Assembly (NCBI GenBank): GCA_910578245.1
Contig: CAJTPC010000005.1
Span: 1 to 64,000, forward strand
DNA from: an uncultured Christensenella sp.
Lineage (GTDB): Bacteria; Bacillota; Clostridia; Christensenellales; UBA3700
Direction of reading: 5' to 3'
Length of the DNA stretch: 64,000 nt
The notes under the pieces are model-generated. The model worked only from the letters and a program-made list of their open reading frames with translations, ran no database searches and was not told where the DNA came from. This document shows positions 34,627 through 42,846 of this stretch, one piece after another (the first letter of the stretch is position 1; each line of letters opens with the position of its first letter). Position numbers and translations under genes: made by a program.

Positions 34627-34703
34627 TTTAGATATAGATTCTTCGACTTCACTACGTTTCGCTCAGAATGACGCGCGCCCGCTTACACTACTTTATTGCG
34701 ATT
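34627..34703 (+). repeat. 77-nt direct repeat, copy 2
   Basis: Identical to 34012-34088; its class C element is 34636-34672. It lies directly upstream of the GIY-YIG gene's ribosome binding site and may carry or displace that gene's promoter. Confidence 0.85.
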
Positions 34704-34746
34704 TCACGTCAAGCGGAAATATATATTGTATAGATTGACGGCGCAT

Positions 34747-35466
34747 TTATGATAGCAACTCATAAATTTGCTTACGCGCTCTATTTAATTGCTCACCGTA
34801 TATATCTCTCCCCGCTTGCTTTTGCTCAATATCCAAACATCCTTTTATCATTACGGCTTCGCCGTCTTTGCGCTCAAAGACAAATACTTTATCTGCTATT
34901 GCAAGCGCCTCTTCTACGTCGTGAGTGACAAAAACTACGCTCTTATTCTCTATAAGCGGAATTAAAAGATTGAGAATATCCTTTTTAAGTTTTACGTCAA
35001 GACCTTTGAACGGCTCGTCAAGAAGCAATATATTGCTATCGGTTACAAGTGCTCTCGCTAAAGATACTCTGCTCGCCTGCCCACCGCTGATTTTACTTGG
35101 GTATGACTTGCGACAATCCTCAAGTTGTAATTTAGCAATTACAACGTCCACCTTTTGCTTGACTTGCTCTTTGGTCAAACTTCTCGGCAAAACGAATTTT
35201 ATATTATCCTCTACGCTCATTGACGGTATAAGTCGCGGTTGTTGAAAGACGTACGCAAAGTTTATGCAATTATTGCAATCGTCACCAATTGCGTCATAAG
35301 CAATATTTCCGTCAAAGTCAAGTTGTCTGCTAATGCAGTTGAGCAACGTAGTCTTGCCTGCTCCCGAACCGCCCATAATGCAAGTTACGCCCTTTGGCAT
35401 ATCCATATTTAAGTCTTGAAAAATCTTCTTGTCGCCGTAGGCAAAATTCAAATTCTCTATTCTCAT
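34747..35466 (-). CDS. ABC importer ATPase (SsuB/TauB-like)
   Basis: About 239 residues. Walker A GGSGAGKTTLL, Q-loop FVFQQPRLIPSMSV, signature ISGGQASRVSLARAL, Walker B ILLLDEPF and switch THDVEEAL are intact. It powers the permease encoded just upstream; stop and start overlap as ATGA, so the ATG at 35466 is preferred over a GTG two codons earlier. Substrate depends on the binding protein and is unknown. Confidence 0.92.
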   Translation of the reverse strand: MRIENLNFAYGDKKIFQDLNMDMPKGVTCIMGGSGAGKTTLLNCISRQLDFDGNIAYDAIGDDCNNCINFAYVFQQPRLIPSMSVEDNIKFVLPRSLTKEQVKQKVDVVIAKLQLEDCRKSYPSKISGGQASRVSLARALVTDSNILLLDEPFKGLDVKLKKDILNLLIPLIENKSVVFVTHDVEEALAIADKVFVFERKDGEAVMIKGCLDIEQKQAGRDIYGEQLNRARKQIYELLS

Positions 35467-36224
35467 AACCACTTTACCGCCTTCTTTTGAATAAGCGTAA
35501 CTATCCCCTCAAAAAGTCCGCCCAACAATATTGCGACTATAGTCCAGGCAAGCAATACCGCCGTATCAAGATTGATTTTGGCAAGTTGCATATATAACCC
35601 CATGCTGTCTGCCGTCTGCGCAAGTACTTCGGCGGAAATAATGAGTTTAAGATTTAGCCCTATTGAGCTTTTTATACTTGTAAATACCGACGGCAGAGCC
35701 TGAGGAATATATAGCTTCGTCACTAGCCGTCGCTTATCCACTGCGTATACTCTCGACATCTCAATCAAGTCCTTGTCTACGCTCTCTATAGCGTCGCAAA
35801 AGCCCGTGTACAGCATTGGGAATACTATGCAAAATGCGACCAGCACTGTCGATTGAAAACTGTTGAACCATATCAAAGCCAAGAGTATCAAAGACATTGT
35901 CGGCAGTACTCTGATAAGCGCTACTATAGGAGAAAACGCTCTGCGCAACGGCTTCCATAACTTTGTCAACGCGGCAAGGGCAAACGCTAAGACAAATGAT
36001 AAGACGTACGCAATAAATGCTCTCCATAGCGTTCCGCCCACCGCTTTGTAAAATTCCCCTTTGCCAAACATAGCAAAAAATTCTTTGAGCGTACTCCCCA
36101 CAGACGGCGAAATCAACTCCACGCCTACGACCTTGGATATTATTGCGTAGACGATTACTATCATGACTACAGTCACGACCGGAAGCGAGTAATTGATAAT
36201 TTGATATAGCTTTTTATTCTTCAT
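35463..36224 (-). CDS. ABC importer permease (SsuC/TauC-like)
   Basis: 253 residues, about six membrane segments. The ATPase-coupling EAA loop is visible (VDKDLIEMSRVYAVDKRRLVTKLYIPQALP). This is the permease type of nitrate/sulfonate/taurine and thiamine-precursor importers. The start codon directly follows the binding-protein stop. Confidence 0.9.
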   Translation of the reverse strand: MKNKKLYQIINYSLPVVTVVMIVIVYAIISKVVGVELISPSVGSTLKEFFAMFGKGEFYKAVGGTLWRAFIAYVLSFVLAFALAALTKLWKPLRRAFSPIVALIRVLPTMSLILLALIWFNSFQSTVLVAFCIVFPMLYTGFCDAIESVDKDLIEMSRVYAVDKRRLVTKLYIPQALPSVFTSIKSSIGLNLKLIISAEVLAQTADSMGLYMQLAKINLDTAVLLAWTIVAILLGGLFEGIVTLIQKKAVKWL

Positions 36225-37238
36225 TTATTCTAAATAAAAATCGTCGCTTGGCAACTTACCGCCTATGAGATTGGCATTGATTGCCATTACCGCTTTCAAA
36301 GTATTCTCGTAGTACTCTCTTCCTGCAGACGTATTAGTAGCGACAGTCTTAATGTTACATCTCTCAATGACGTCCATAGTCACGTTGGCTTGCAATGCGC
36401 TCTGCGGATATATTGCCTTGATATTTGCTACCGCCTGCGCAGAATCTACCATTATGCTATTCTCGTTCGCCTTGAGAGCATACAAGAGATTATTTACAAA
36501 TTCGCTGTCTTCGCATACGCTGTCGCGAGCAATGAGTACCGCTTGCGCATATCCGCTTTGACTGCTCTCGTCTATCTCTGCCCACAACTTTTGCAAATCA
36601 AAGACCTGCTCAAAACCCTTAGCAAACGAAGTCGTGACCGCAGGCTCGCCGTAGATACCAAATGCAAGTTTGTTTTCAGACTTTGCCAAAGCAAGTTGGG
36701 ATATTACTTCGCTACCGTCAGCGTAGTACTTTATCGCGACTTTACCCGCTACCGCTTCTTCGCTGACAACGTACTCTATACCCGCATTTGTAAGCAAGGT
36801 CTTGAAAATCATATCGGGTACGCTTGACTGACCTATCGAATATACCATCTTGCCTTTTAGGTCTTGCAATGAATTGACTTCGCAAGATATGCTAGACGTC
36901 ATATATAAGTTGCCGTTGGTGACGACAGCCAATATCTTGTAGCCACCGCTTGAATTGAAGATCCTTGCCCCTAGATTTGCCGGAACAATAGCCATGTCCA
37001 CGTCGCTCTTTACAGCCTCGGTACTTATAATAGAAGAAGATACAACTTTTCTTTCAATCCTAAGAGATAGGCCGTCCCCTTCTATTTCAAACGGTAAATC
37101 TGCTATAGCCAAAGCCGGCGCGCCATCGGGAGCCACTATAGTGTAGTACTCTCTAAAACGCGTAGGCGTACACGCTGTAAATGCTACTGCGCTCACTAAG
37201 ATTGCTACTACCATTATTGCTACAAAAAACTTTTTCAT
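36225..37238 (-). CDS. ABC importer substrate-binding lipoprotein (NMT1/SsuA-like)
   Basis: 337 residues. The signal peptide ends in AFTAC with the lipobox Cys23. The mature part follows the NMT1/SsuA layout: YTIVAPDGAPALAIADLP, DVDMAIVPANLGA, LQDLKGKMVYSIGQSSVPD and a C-terminal helical lobe. Ligands of this family include sulfonates, pyrimidine precursors of thiamine and nitrate; the sequence does not decide between them. The start was set at the ATG behind AGGAG, giving MKKFFVAIMV; a longer form is unlikely. First gene of the three-gene importer operon. Confidence 0.88.
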   Translation of the reverse strand: MKKFFVAIMVVAILVSAVAFTACTPTRFREYYTIVAPDGAPALAIADLPFEIEGDGLSLRIERKVVSSSIISTEAVKSDVDMAIVPANLGARIFNSSGGYKILAVVTNGNLYMTSSISCEVNSLQDLKGKMVYSIGQSSVPDMIFKTLLTNAGIEYVVSEEAVAGKVAIKYYADGSEVISQLALAKSENKLAFGIYGEPAVTTSFAKGFEQVFDLQKLWAEIDESSQSGYAQAVLIARDSVCEDSEFVNNLLYALKANENSIMVDSAQAVANIKAIYPQSALQANVTMDVIERCNIKTVATNTSAGREYYENTLKAVMAINANLIGGKLPSDDFYLE

Positions 37239-37279
37239 AATATATACTCCTATATATTTATCACCCACTATATTTTTAC

Positions 37280-37307
37280 GTCATTTCGAGCGTAGTCGAG
37301 AAATCTC
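37280..37307 (+). repeat. Class A hairpin repeat
   Basis: GTC-ATTTC-GAGCG...GA-GAAAT-CTC, the same 28-nt form as at 25387-25414. It lies in the leader of the ABC importer operon. Confidence 0.75.
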
Positions 37308-37329
37308 AACCGCTCAAACTCAAATCCCC

Positions 37330-37416
37330 TTACCTCTTCACTATTCACTATTACCTCTTACCTCACCCAACTTAAAAATCCGTCACTTCTTACCTATTCA
37401 CTATTACTTATTACCT
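37330..37416 (-). repeat. Degenerate heptamer tandem repeats
   Basis: Two runs (37330-37363 and 37390-37416) of 7-nt units such as GGTAAGA, GGTAATA and GTGAATA on the minus strand. The second run reaches the stop codon of the TM1266-family gene. Confidence 0.55.
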
Positions 37417-37675
37417 AAACTTCGTCTAAGTCCAACGCTGTGACGGCAGACTTAACGTACACGTTGTTGAGTTTGCCAAGTCTACCCGTCAATGCGGAAA
37501 TCTGCTCGTTGGTACCCTTGACGATTACGCTTATTGCGCTTATACCGCTCTCTTTGTCCGGTACTCCCATTCTGCCTACGATAATTTCGCTGAACGTAGA
37601 AAGCAAGTTTTGAATTGCCAGCGCAGATTCCTTATCGCGCTTTAGTACAATGCCGATTACGCCTATTCTTTTCAT
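37415..37675 (-). CDS. TM1266-family [FeFe]-hydrogenase system putative regulator
   Basis: 86 residues. The pattern MKRIGVIGIVL, IIVGRMGVPDKESGISAISVIVKG, ISALTGRLGKL, VKSA is that of the TM1266 family, a ferredoxin-like (ACT/NikR-C-like) small protein usually next to hydEFG maturation genes. No hyd gene is in this window. Its role as a regulator is a family-level guess. The start is the ATG behind AGGAG; a longer reading frame upstream overlaps the terminator hairpin and is not real. A complex leader RNA with an intrinsic terminator precedes it. Confidence 0.85.
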   Translation of the reverse strand: MKRIGVIGIVLKRDKESALAIQNLLSTFSEIIVGRMGVPDKESGISAISVIVKGTNEQISALTGRLGKLNNVYVKSAVTALDLDEV

Positions 37676-37708
37676 AAAAACTCCTTTTGGAGAGAAGGAA
37701 AACCCTAT

Positions 37709-37842
37709 AAAAAAACTCCGCATAATTGCAGAGTAAAGTCAAGTCTTATATTGATTGATTCCCTACTCTCCGAATGATCATCGATTTGGTGTATACTTTT
37801 GTTTTATTATTGACCAAGTCGGCGAGAGTATCACCGACTTGG
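37709..37842 (-). promoter_or_regulatory. Switch-like leader RNA of the TM1266-family gene
   Basis: Three elements on the minus strand. Hairpin P1, CCAAGTCGG/CCGACTTGG (37814-37842), has the 11-nt loop TGATACTCTCG. A free segment GAGAGTA (37764-37770) follows. The terminator CTCTGC/GCGGAG (37716-37733) is followed by seven U residues (37709-37715). GAGAGTA is perfectly complementary to TACTCTC in the P1 loop (7 bp) and to TACTCT overlapping the terminator's 5' arm (6 bp). The two pairings are exclusive, so the leader can act as an on/off switch. It matches no riboswitch class I can recall; it lacks T-box motifs. Confidence 0.6.
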
Positions 37843-37856
37843 ACATCTATAATCTT

Positions 37857-37886
37857 ATTATATTATTTTCTGTACTTATATGTCAA
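37857..37886 (-). promoter_or_regulatory. Promoter of the TM1266-family leader
   Basis: TTGACA, 18 nt, TATAAT on the minus strand. Transcription would start about 8 nt before the P1 hairpin. Confidence 0.75.
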
Positions 37887-37915
37887 GTATAATAATTTAT
37901 GACGTATATATCTTC

Positions 37916-39328
37916 TTAGTAGCCCAATATCTCCATTGCCCTCTTCGTGCATGCGTCTTTGCTGTAAGCCACTAATCTATCGGTGACGGTATTCTCCGCA
38001 AGCGGAGTAAAGCCTTCGCCGTGAATACACTTTTCCCATACCATTTTACCGTTGTCATCGGCAGTCGGCACATAGTACGTTCCGTTGGTGACGTACAAAT
38101 AATCGCCGTTGGAAAGTACGAATACCTTTTGAGCTACGCCCTTGCCATAAGTTTGAGTACCTACTATCTTTGCATTGTTGTAATACTGCAATGCGCCAAT
38201 TAAAGCCTCTGATGCAGACGCGGAATTACCGTTGCAAAGTACTACGACTTCAAAGCCTTCTACTCTGTTGCCAATCGGAAAAGCCTCGTAAGGATTGTTG
38301 GGATTGGCATAATCTTCACGACTGGAGTATACGAGATTACTCTCTTTCTTGCCGTTGCCTGCATTAGATACAAGTTTAATCAACGGCAACGCTTCATTTT
38401 TTGGATTGTTGAGCAAGAACTGCGCCATATACTCTAGCGTTGTCGAGTTGCCGCCACCGTTGTTACGCAAGTCAAGTATCAACTTTTTGTTGCCGTCGTC
38501 TATAAATTTTAGTACGCACTGAGCAAAATCAATCGTCGTATTCTCGGAAAATTCAAGCACTTTGATTATTCCAACTTCTCCTGTATAGTTATAGTAAAAC
38601 GCCGTTTTGCCATTAGATGCTTGCTTTTCTAAACTAAAAGCGTAATATCCGTCCGAATAATTACTATCATACTTCTTGATAATTAACATCGCGCTTTCGT
38701 TTTCACTTAAAAGTTGACGCAAATAATTCACATTGGCATTCTCTACTCTATAAAAATAACCTGTTCCTTTTTCATCCGCTATTAATACGCCGTAAATCTT
38801 ATCGCCTTCTTCAATATTCACTTGTTGATTAGGAGCGGATGGGTCGAAATCTTTGTCAATAATAATATTTCCGTTTTCAACATCGCACTTAATCCCGACA
38901 GCGCTCCTAGCTGACGAGTCAGGGTCAATAAACGTAATAAAATGTTCGTTGTAAACCGTGCTGGATACGCTTAGACCGTAAGTGCCCGATTGAGTATCGT
39001 TTCCGTCCACTTTTACTATACCGGAAAAATTGTCAAGCGATCCTGCGAAAGCGCTTGCCGCTACCTCTTGAAACTCATCCCAAGAAATGTCTTTGTAATA
39101 ATACTTCTTCATTATCTCGTATGCCTCTTGCATAAGCGGCATATCGTTCTTCATTCCCGTATTTGCGCCAATTACAATGCCTACCGCAAAAATCGCGCCA
39201 ACCAAGAAAATGCAAACTACCGTGACGAGCGCAATTATCTTAACGCTCAACTTTTTCTTCATAGGCGAAATATTAGGATTGTTAAAATCCTCTTGCGCAA
39301 AAATGCTCTTCAAATCCATATTATCCAA
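37916..39328 (-). CDS. S41 family peptidase (C-terminal processing protease-like)
   Basis: 470 residues. One membrane anchor near the N terminus (about 29-52), a weak PDZ-like region (about 145-235), then the S41 core: LILDLRNNGGGNSTTLEYMAQFLL, the nucleophile serine in NGNSASASEALIGAL (near 375) and the lysine in TYGKGVAQ. It should be a serine protease on the outer membrane face. The PDZ part is poorly conserved. The start is TTG behind GAGAGGTG; the ATG three codons later is too far from that site. Confidence 0.9.
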   Translation of the reverse strand: MDNMDLKSIFAQEDFNNPNISPMKKKLSVKIIALVTVVCIFLVGAIFAVGIVIGANTGMKNDMPLMQEAYEIMKKYYYKDISWDEFQEVAASAFAGSLDNFSGIVKVDGNDTQSGTYGLSVSSTVYNEHFITFIDPDSSARSAVGIKCDVENGNIIIDKDFDPSAPNQQVNIEEGDKIYGVLIADEKGTGYFYRVENANVNYLRQLLSENESAMLIIKKYDSNYSDGYYAFSLEKQASNGKTAFYYNYTGEVGIIKVLEFSENTTIDFAQCVLKFIDDGNKKLILDLRNNGGGNSTTLEYMAQFLLNNPKNEALPLIKLVSNAGNGKKESNLVYSSREDYANPNNPYEAFPIGNRVEGFEVVVLCNGNSASASEALIGALQYYNNAKIVGTQTYGKGVAQKVFVLSNGDYLYVTNGTYYVPTADDNGKMVWEKCIHGEGFTPLAENTVTDRLVAYSKDACTKRAMEILGY

Positions 39329-39437
39329 AATACACCTCTCGTACTATTATTGACCGAATATTCTTAAATACTCGGATTGCGTTTTATATTATTATTTCGC
39401 CATAAAACTTTTATGGACGATCTGGGACAAATTATAA

Positions 39438-40364
39438 TTAAGTTGAAATAATTCTCTCGACGCCTATATCGTAATAAAAACTCATTACTTCGCCGTCGCC
39501 TACTTCGTCTTTATCGCTAACCTCGCCCAATCTTTTGATTGCAAAACATACCCTTTTGCCAACGTAAATATCGCTTATGGGTTGGGATACAGCAAATTGC
39601 TCTGCGCATATATTGGCAAAGTAATTATTATCATTCTTGACAAGTTCTCCGATATGCAATTCATAACCTGCCAAAATCGCGCTCTGCATATTTATCGGCT
39701 TCGCGACTATCTCCTCAAATGATAACGTCGGAGCTACTTCCCTGTCTGCCAAAACTAGAATTCTATCAAGTGATACCCGCTTGGCTAAAATTCTATCGTC
39801 CGTCGCAACGACAACGCTTCTATCTTTGACATTCTCTATCAAAAAGTCCTCTACAAGACGCTTTTCTTCTTCAGGCAGGTCTTTCCATACGTCGTCTACT
39901 AGATACAGCCGTCTGTCTACAGAAAAAAGCCTAGCCAGTATAAGCATAGTTACTTGCAAATCGCTTAAATCTTTGACTTGCGCTTGCATCGGCAAATTAC
40001 ACCTTTCAGCCATTGCTCTAAGATAGCTGTCAATACGATTCTGCGATATTCCCCTCAACTTCATAGGCAAACTTATTATATCGCCCGCCAAAGACTTTCC
40101 GTCCAAGATACTCTTATCAAAGGAAAAACCAATGTCCATATCTTTTTGCGATAGTTTATTTAGTTCTATACCGTCAAGTAACGCGTTGCCCTTAGCGTAA
40201 TCTTCAAGTCCGCACAGCGCTCTCAAAAGCGTGGTCTTGCCTGAATTTTCCCGTCCGTAAATTACAAGACTCTCTCCCTTATTCAAAGACAAATTGACGC
40301 CGTTAAGCTCAAAACTTGAGCCATAGTATCTAATGTCAAAGTCTTTTACTTCAAGCAATGCCAT
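39438..40364 (-). CDS. Orphan, degenerate ABC-type ATPase
   Basis: 308 residues. Walker A is intact (GRENSGKTT, 37-45). The signature is LSDLQ (133-137) instead of LSGGQ, Walker B ends in LYLVDD (153-158) with Asp in place of the catalytic Glu, the Q-loop lacks its glutamine (GFSFDKS) and the switch histidine is Asp (ATDDRI). A C-terminal extension of about 100 residues resembles the accessory domain of importer ATPases. No permease is adjacent. It may bind ATP without normal hydrolysis, so a regulatory role is possible. Its ATG has no ribosome binding site; a promoter ends 6 nt before it. Confidence 0.8.
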   Translation of the reverse strand: MALLEVKDFDIRYYGSSFELNGVNLSLNKGESLVIYGRENSGKTTLLRALCGLEDYAKGNALLDGIELNKLSQKDMDIGFSFDKSILDGKSLAGDIISLPMKLRGISQNRIDSYLRAMAERCNLPMQAQVKDLSDLQVTMLILARLFSVDRRLYLVDDVWKDLPEEEKRLVEDFLIENVKDRSVVVATDDRILAKRVSLDRILVLADREVAPTLSFEEIVAKPINMQSAILAGYELHIGELVKNDNNYFANICAEQFAVSQPISDIYVGKRVCFAIKRLGEVSDKDEVGDGEVMSFYYDIGVERIIST

Positions 40365-40370
40365 ATTTAT

Positions 40371-40399
40371 ATTATATTACTGCATTAGAGAAATTACAA
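40371..40399 (-). promoter_or_regulatory. Promoter abutting the ABC ATPase start
   Basis: TTGTAA, 17 nt, TATAAT on the minus strand; 6 nt separate the -10 box from the ATG, so the mRNA would be leaderless. Confidence 0.6.
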
Positions 40400-40440
40400 G
40401 TAAAAAAATTTCAAAGTGTCGTAATTTATTGAAAAATAGT

Positions 40441-40479
40441 TGAACAATGTTCAATATGAAATTTATTGAACAATGTTCA
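40441..40479. promoter_or_regulatory. Tandem operator palindromes
   Basis: TGAACAATGTTCA occurs twice (40441-40453 and 40467-40479), each a palindrome with TGAAC/GTTCA arms, centre-to-centre distance 26 nt. The form suggests binding by a TetR-like dimer pair; no such regulator gene is adjacent. They lie 65-105 nt upstream of the ABC ATPase promoter and just after the HAD gene stop. Confidence 0.65.
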
Positions 40480-40489
40480 GTATTGATGA

Positions 40490-41152
40490 TTATAACAATT
40501 CTCGATAACTTTTGATATAATATCGACACATATCGGCAAAATTTGTATTACCATTGGAACTCTCATCATATACTCCGCAAAATTCAAAGCCACCTTTTTT
40601 TACGCCTTGCATCGCCAACGGAATATCTTCAAAGACCATACAATCTCTCGGAGCGACATCGATTTTACTAGAAGCAAGCAAGTAAATATCAGGATAACCT
40701 TTGCCGCGCTCTACTTCGTCAGCCGTTGTCAAAGGACATTCTACTCCCAAAAATTCGGCAGTTAACCTATTATTGACAAGACACGGTATTGCAACTTTTC
40801 TAAAAAGCGTAGATGCAAACGCAACTTTTACTCCCGCGTTTAGCAATTTGCAAATAAAGTCATACGCTCCGTCCTTTAGTTTTATATTATGAGCGTACTC
40901 GTCTGCTACCATTTCTATCCACTTGTCTTTGATTTGCTCCACGCTTTGCTCAAGACCATACCTAGTCTTGGTGTATAACGCCGCCTCATTAAAGTGCATT
41001 TGATGTACAACTTGAGTATAATCTTCCGTGAGCTCGATACCGTTTCCCGCCAAAAAATCTTTATCTACCTTAAGCCACACCCAAGAAGAATCTAAAAGCG
41101 TGCCGTCAAGGTCGAATATTGCGCCTAATATTTCTTTGTCAAAAATTTTCAT
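40490..41152 (-). CDS. HAD-family hydrolase (beta-phosphoglucomutase-like)
   Basis: 220 residues with the four HAD motifs: FDLDGTLLDSS (near 13), a serine/threonine in FASTL, the lysine in ERGKGYPDIYLLA and FEDIPLA. The helical cap between motifs I and II places it in subfamily I, with phosphoglucomutases and small phosphatases. Substrate unknown; sugar phosphates are likely given pgi upstream in the same direction. AGGG precedes the ATG. Confidence 0.88.
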   Translation of the reverse strand: MKIFDKEILGAIFDLDGTLLDSSWVWLKVDKDFLAGNGIELTEDYTQVVHQMHFNEAALYTKTRYGLEQSVEQIKDKWIEMVADEYAHNIKLKDGAYDFICKLLNAGVKVAFASTLFRKVAIPCLVNNRLTAEFLGVECPLTTADEVERGKGYPDIYLLASSKIDVAPRDCMVFEDIPLAMQGVKKGGFEFCGVYDESSNGNTNFADMCRYYIKSYRELL

Positions 41153-41237
41153 AGTTTTCCCTACAGATTTTAATTTTATTAGATTACTGTAATAAGTTAC
41201 GTTATAATACGCGTCCTATCTAATAATATAACATAAA

Positions 41238-41266
41238 ATAGCCCCTTTGACTATATTCGGGGCTAT
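41238..41266 (-). terminator. Terminator after pgi
   Basis: ATAGCCCC/GGGGCTAT, an 8-bp stem with a 13-nt loop, followed by UUUUAUG on the minus strand. The rest of 41153-41381 is AT-rich spacer before the HAD gene. Confidence 0.7.
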
Positions 41267-41381
41267 ATTTAATTATATTTCTATTCTTCTTAAAAAATTC
41301 TGTAGACAAGCGAGTTGGTAAATACAAATATCAAAAATACTATATTTATTTAACTTGCCTCGCTTATCTCCAACATTTATA

Positions 41382-42803
41382 TTAGATTATATACTTGTTT
41401 TGCTTTTGAGGAGCATTGGCAAGCTCCTTTCTCTTTTCGTCATATCCCGGTCTGCCGAGAAGCGCGTAAGTTGCGTTCTTGCCCTCTTCTACGCCCGGCT
41501 GGTTAAAGGTGTCGATATTGAGCAAAGCGCCTGCATAAGCGGTCTGCAACATAAAATACATAAGTAGCTGACCTAAAGTAAATGCATTGAGAGTCGGCAA
41601 CATAATAGTATAGTTGAGTTTGCCGGCTTTGGTCACAGCATACTCGGTAGCCATACGCTCGGCTTGAATAAGTTCGTTCATAGTATGTCCGCATAGGAAG
41701 TTTACGTTGGGATACTCTTCGCAACCCTTTGGAATTTCTACCGTAGTACGATATTCGTCTACGCCTATGAACGTAATAACTTTATCAAAAGGTCCTTCTG
41801 CATACAACTGCACTTGCGAGTGTTGGTCGGTTACGCCAAGCGCTTTTACAGGAGTCTGTCCTACATGACAGCTCTTTCCGCTTAGAGTAACGTTCTTACC
41901 AAGCGATTCCGCCCAAAGTTGAGCGTACCAATCGGCTATAAACTTTAAGCCGTCTGCATATGGCATCATTACGCCTATATTCTTTCCATTCTTCATTGAC
42001 AAATGTTGAAGAACTGCGGACATAAGAGCCGAATTCTTCTTAAGATTGTCGTCTTTACATTCCTCAAGCATGAATTTTGCGCCCAACAACAATCCCTTGA
42101 TGTCGATATCTACGACAGCCGCAGGCAACAAACCTACCGGACAAAGTTCGCTAAATCTTCCGCCTACGCCGTCTGGAATATAGAAAGTCTTATATCCTTC
42201 TTTTTCCGCAATCTTTATAAGATTGCCTGCGCTTTTAGAAGTGGTAGCAATGATATGATCCTTTGCCTTATCGCCGAGCTTTTGCTTCAAAATGTTGTTG
42301 ATTATAAGATATTGAGTCATTGTTTCGGAAGTAGAACCGGACTTTGTTACTACATTAAACATGGTCTTTTCCACATCGATTATATCAAGCAACGCTTCCA
42401 TTCTCTCAGGGTCAACGTTGTCCTCAACAAAGAACTTAGGTCCTTTTCTAATACGTCTTGGCAAGTCATTGTAATGCAAATGGCACAATGCTTGGAAAGT
42501 TGCAATAGGTCCAAGCGCGCTACCGCCGATACCCAATACTACAAAATATTCAAAATTTTTGCGAATACTCTTTGCTGTTTCGAGAATATCCTCGACAATT
42601 TCGTCTTGATTGTAAGGCAAATCTGCCCATCCCATCATTCCTTTGCCTTTGCCTTCTTCAACAGACTTGAAGGCTTTTTTCACATCTCTGCAAAAACTTG
42701 GGGACTTGAAGTCCTCTTCTTTAATTCCGTCTTTGCCAATAACGGACGACATCATATTGTTGTAATCCAATCTGATCTTCATACTCTTTTTATTATAACG
42801 CAT
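41382..42803 (-). CDS. pgi: Glucose-6-phosphate isomerase
   Basis: 473 residues. VLGIGGSALGP (sugar-phosphate binding), TKSGSTSETM, the GVGGRFSEL signature and QPGVEEGKNATYALLG near the C terminus with the catalytic lysine region define PGI. It interconverts glucose-6-phosphate and fructose-6-phosphate in glycolysis. The length fits the short bacterial form. AGGAG stands 7 nt before the chosen ATG (MRYNKKSMK); the inner ATG is too far from it. Confidence 0.96.
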   Translation of the reverse strand: MRYNKKSMKIRLDYNNMMSSVIGKDGIKEEDFKSPSFCRDVKKAFKSVEEGKGKGMMGWADLPYNQDEIVEDILETAKSIRKNFEYFVVLGIGGSALGPIATFQALCHLHYNDLPRRIRKGPKFFVEDNVDPERMEALLDIIDVEKTMFNVVTKSGSTSETMTQYLIINNILKQKLGDKAKDHIIATTSKSAGNLIKIAEKEGYKTFYIPDGVGGRFSELCPVGLLPAAVVDIDIKGLLLGAKFMLEECKDDNLKKNSALMSAVLQHLSMKNGKNIGVMMPYADGLKFIADWYAQLWAESLGKNVTLSGKSCHVGQTPVKALGVTDQHSQVQLYAEGPFDKVITFIGVDEYRTTVEIPKGCEEYPNVNFLCGHTMNELIQAERMATEYAVTKAGKLNYTIMLPTLNAFTLGQLLMYFMLQTAYAGALLNIDTFNQPGVEEGKNATYALLGRPGYDEKRKELANAPQKQNKYII

Positions 42804-42846
42804 AAATATACTCCTGTTGACCTTACGGTCCGTATTATTGTATTTA

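Noticed and set aside
33962..34746. Insertion sequence
   Set aside because: No transposase gene is present; the only protein is a GIY-YIG domain, so it is reported as a nuclease-associated repeat unit instead.
37676..37723. 16-codon N-terminal extension of the TM1266-family protein
   Set aside because: It lies within the terminator hairpin and U-tract, while AGGAG and ATG at 37675 fit well.
37676..37850. Tetrahydrofolate riboswitch, suggested by GGAGAGTAG
   Set aside because: Only the first few bases resemble that class; the rest of its conserved core is missing.
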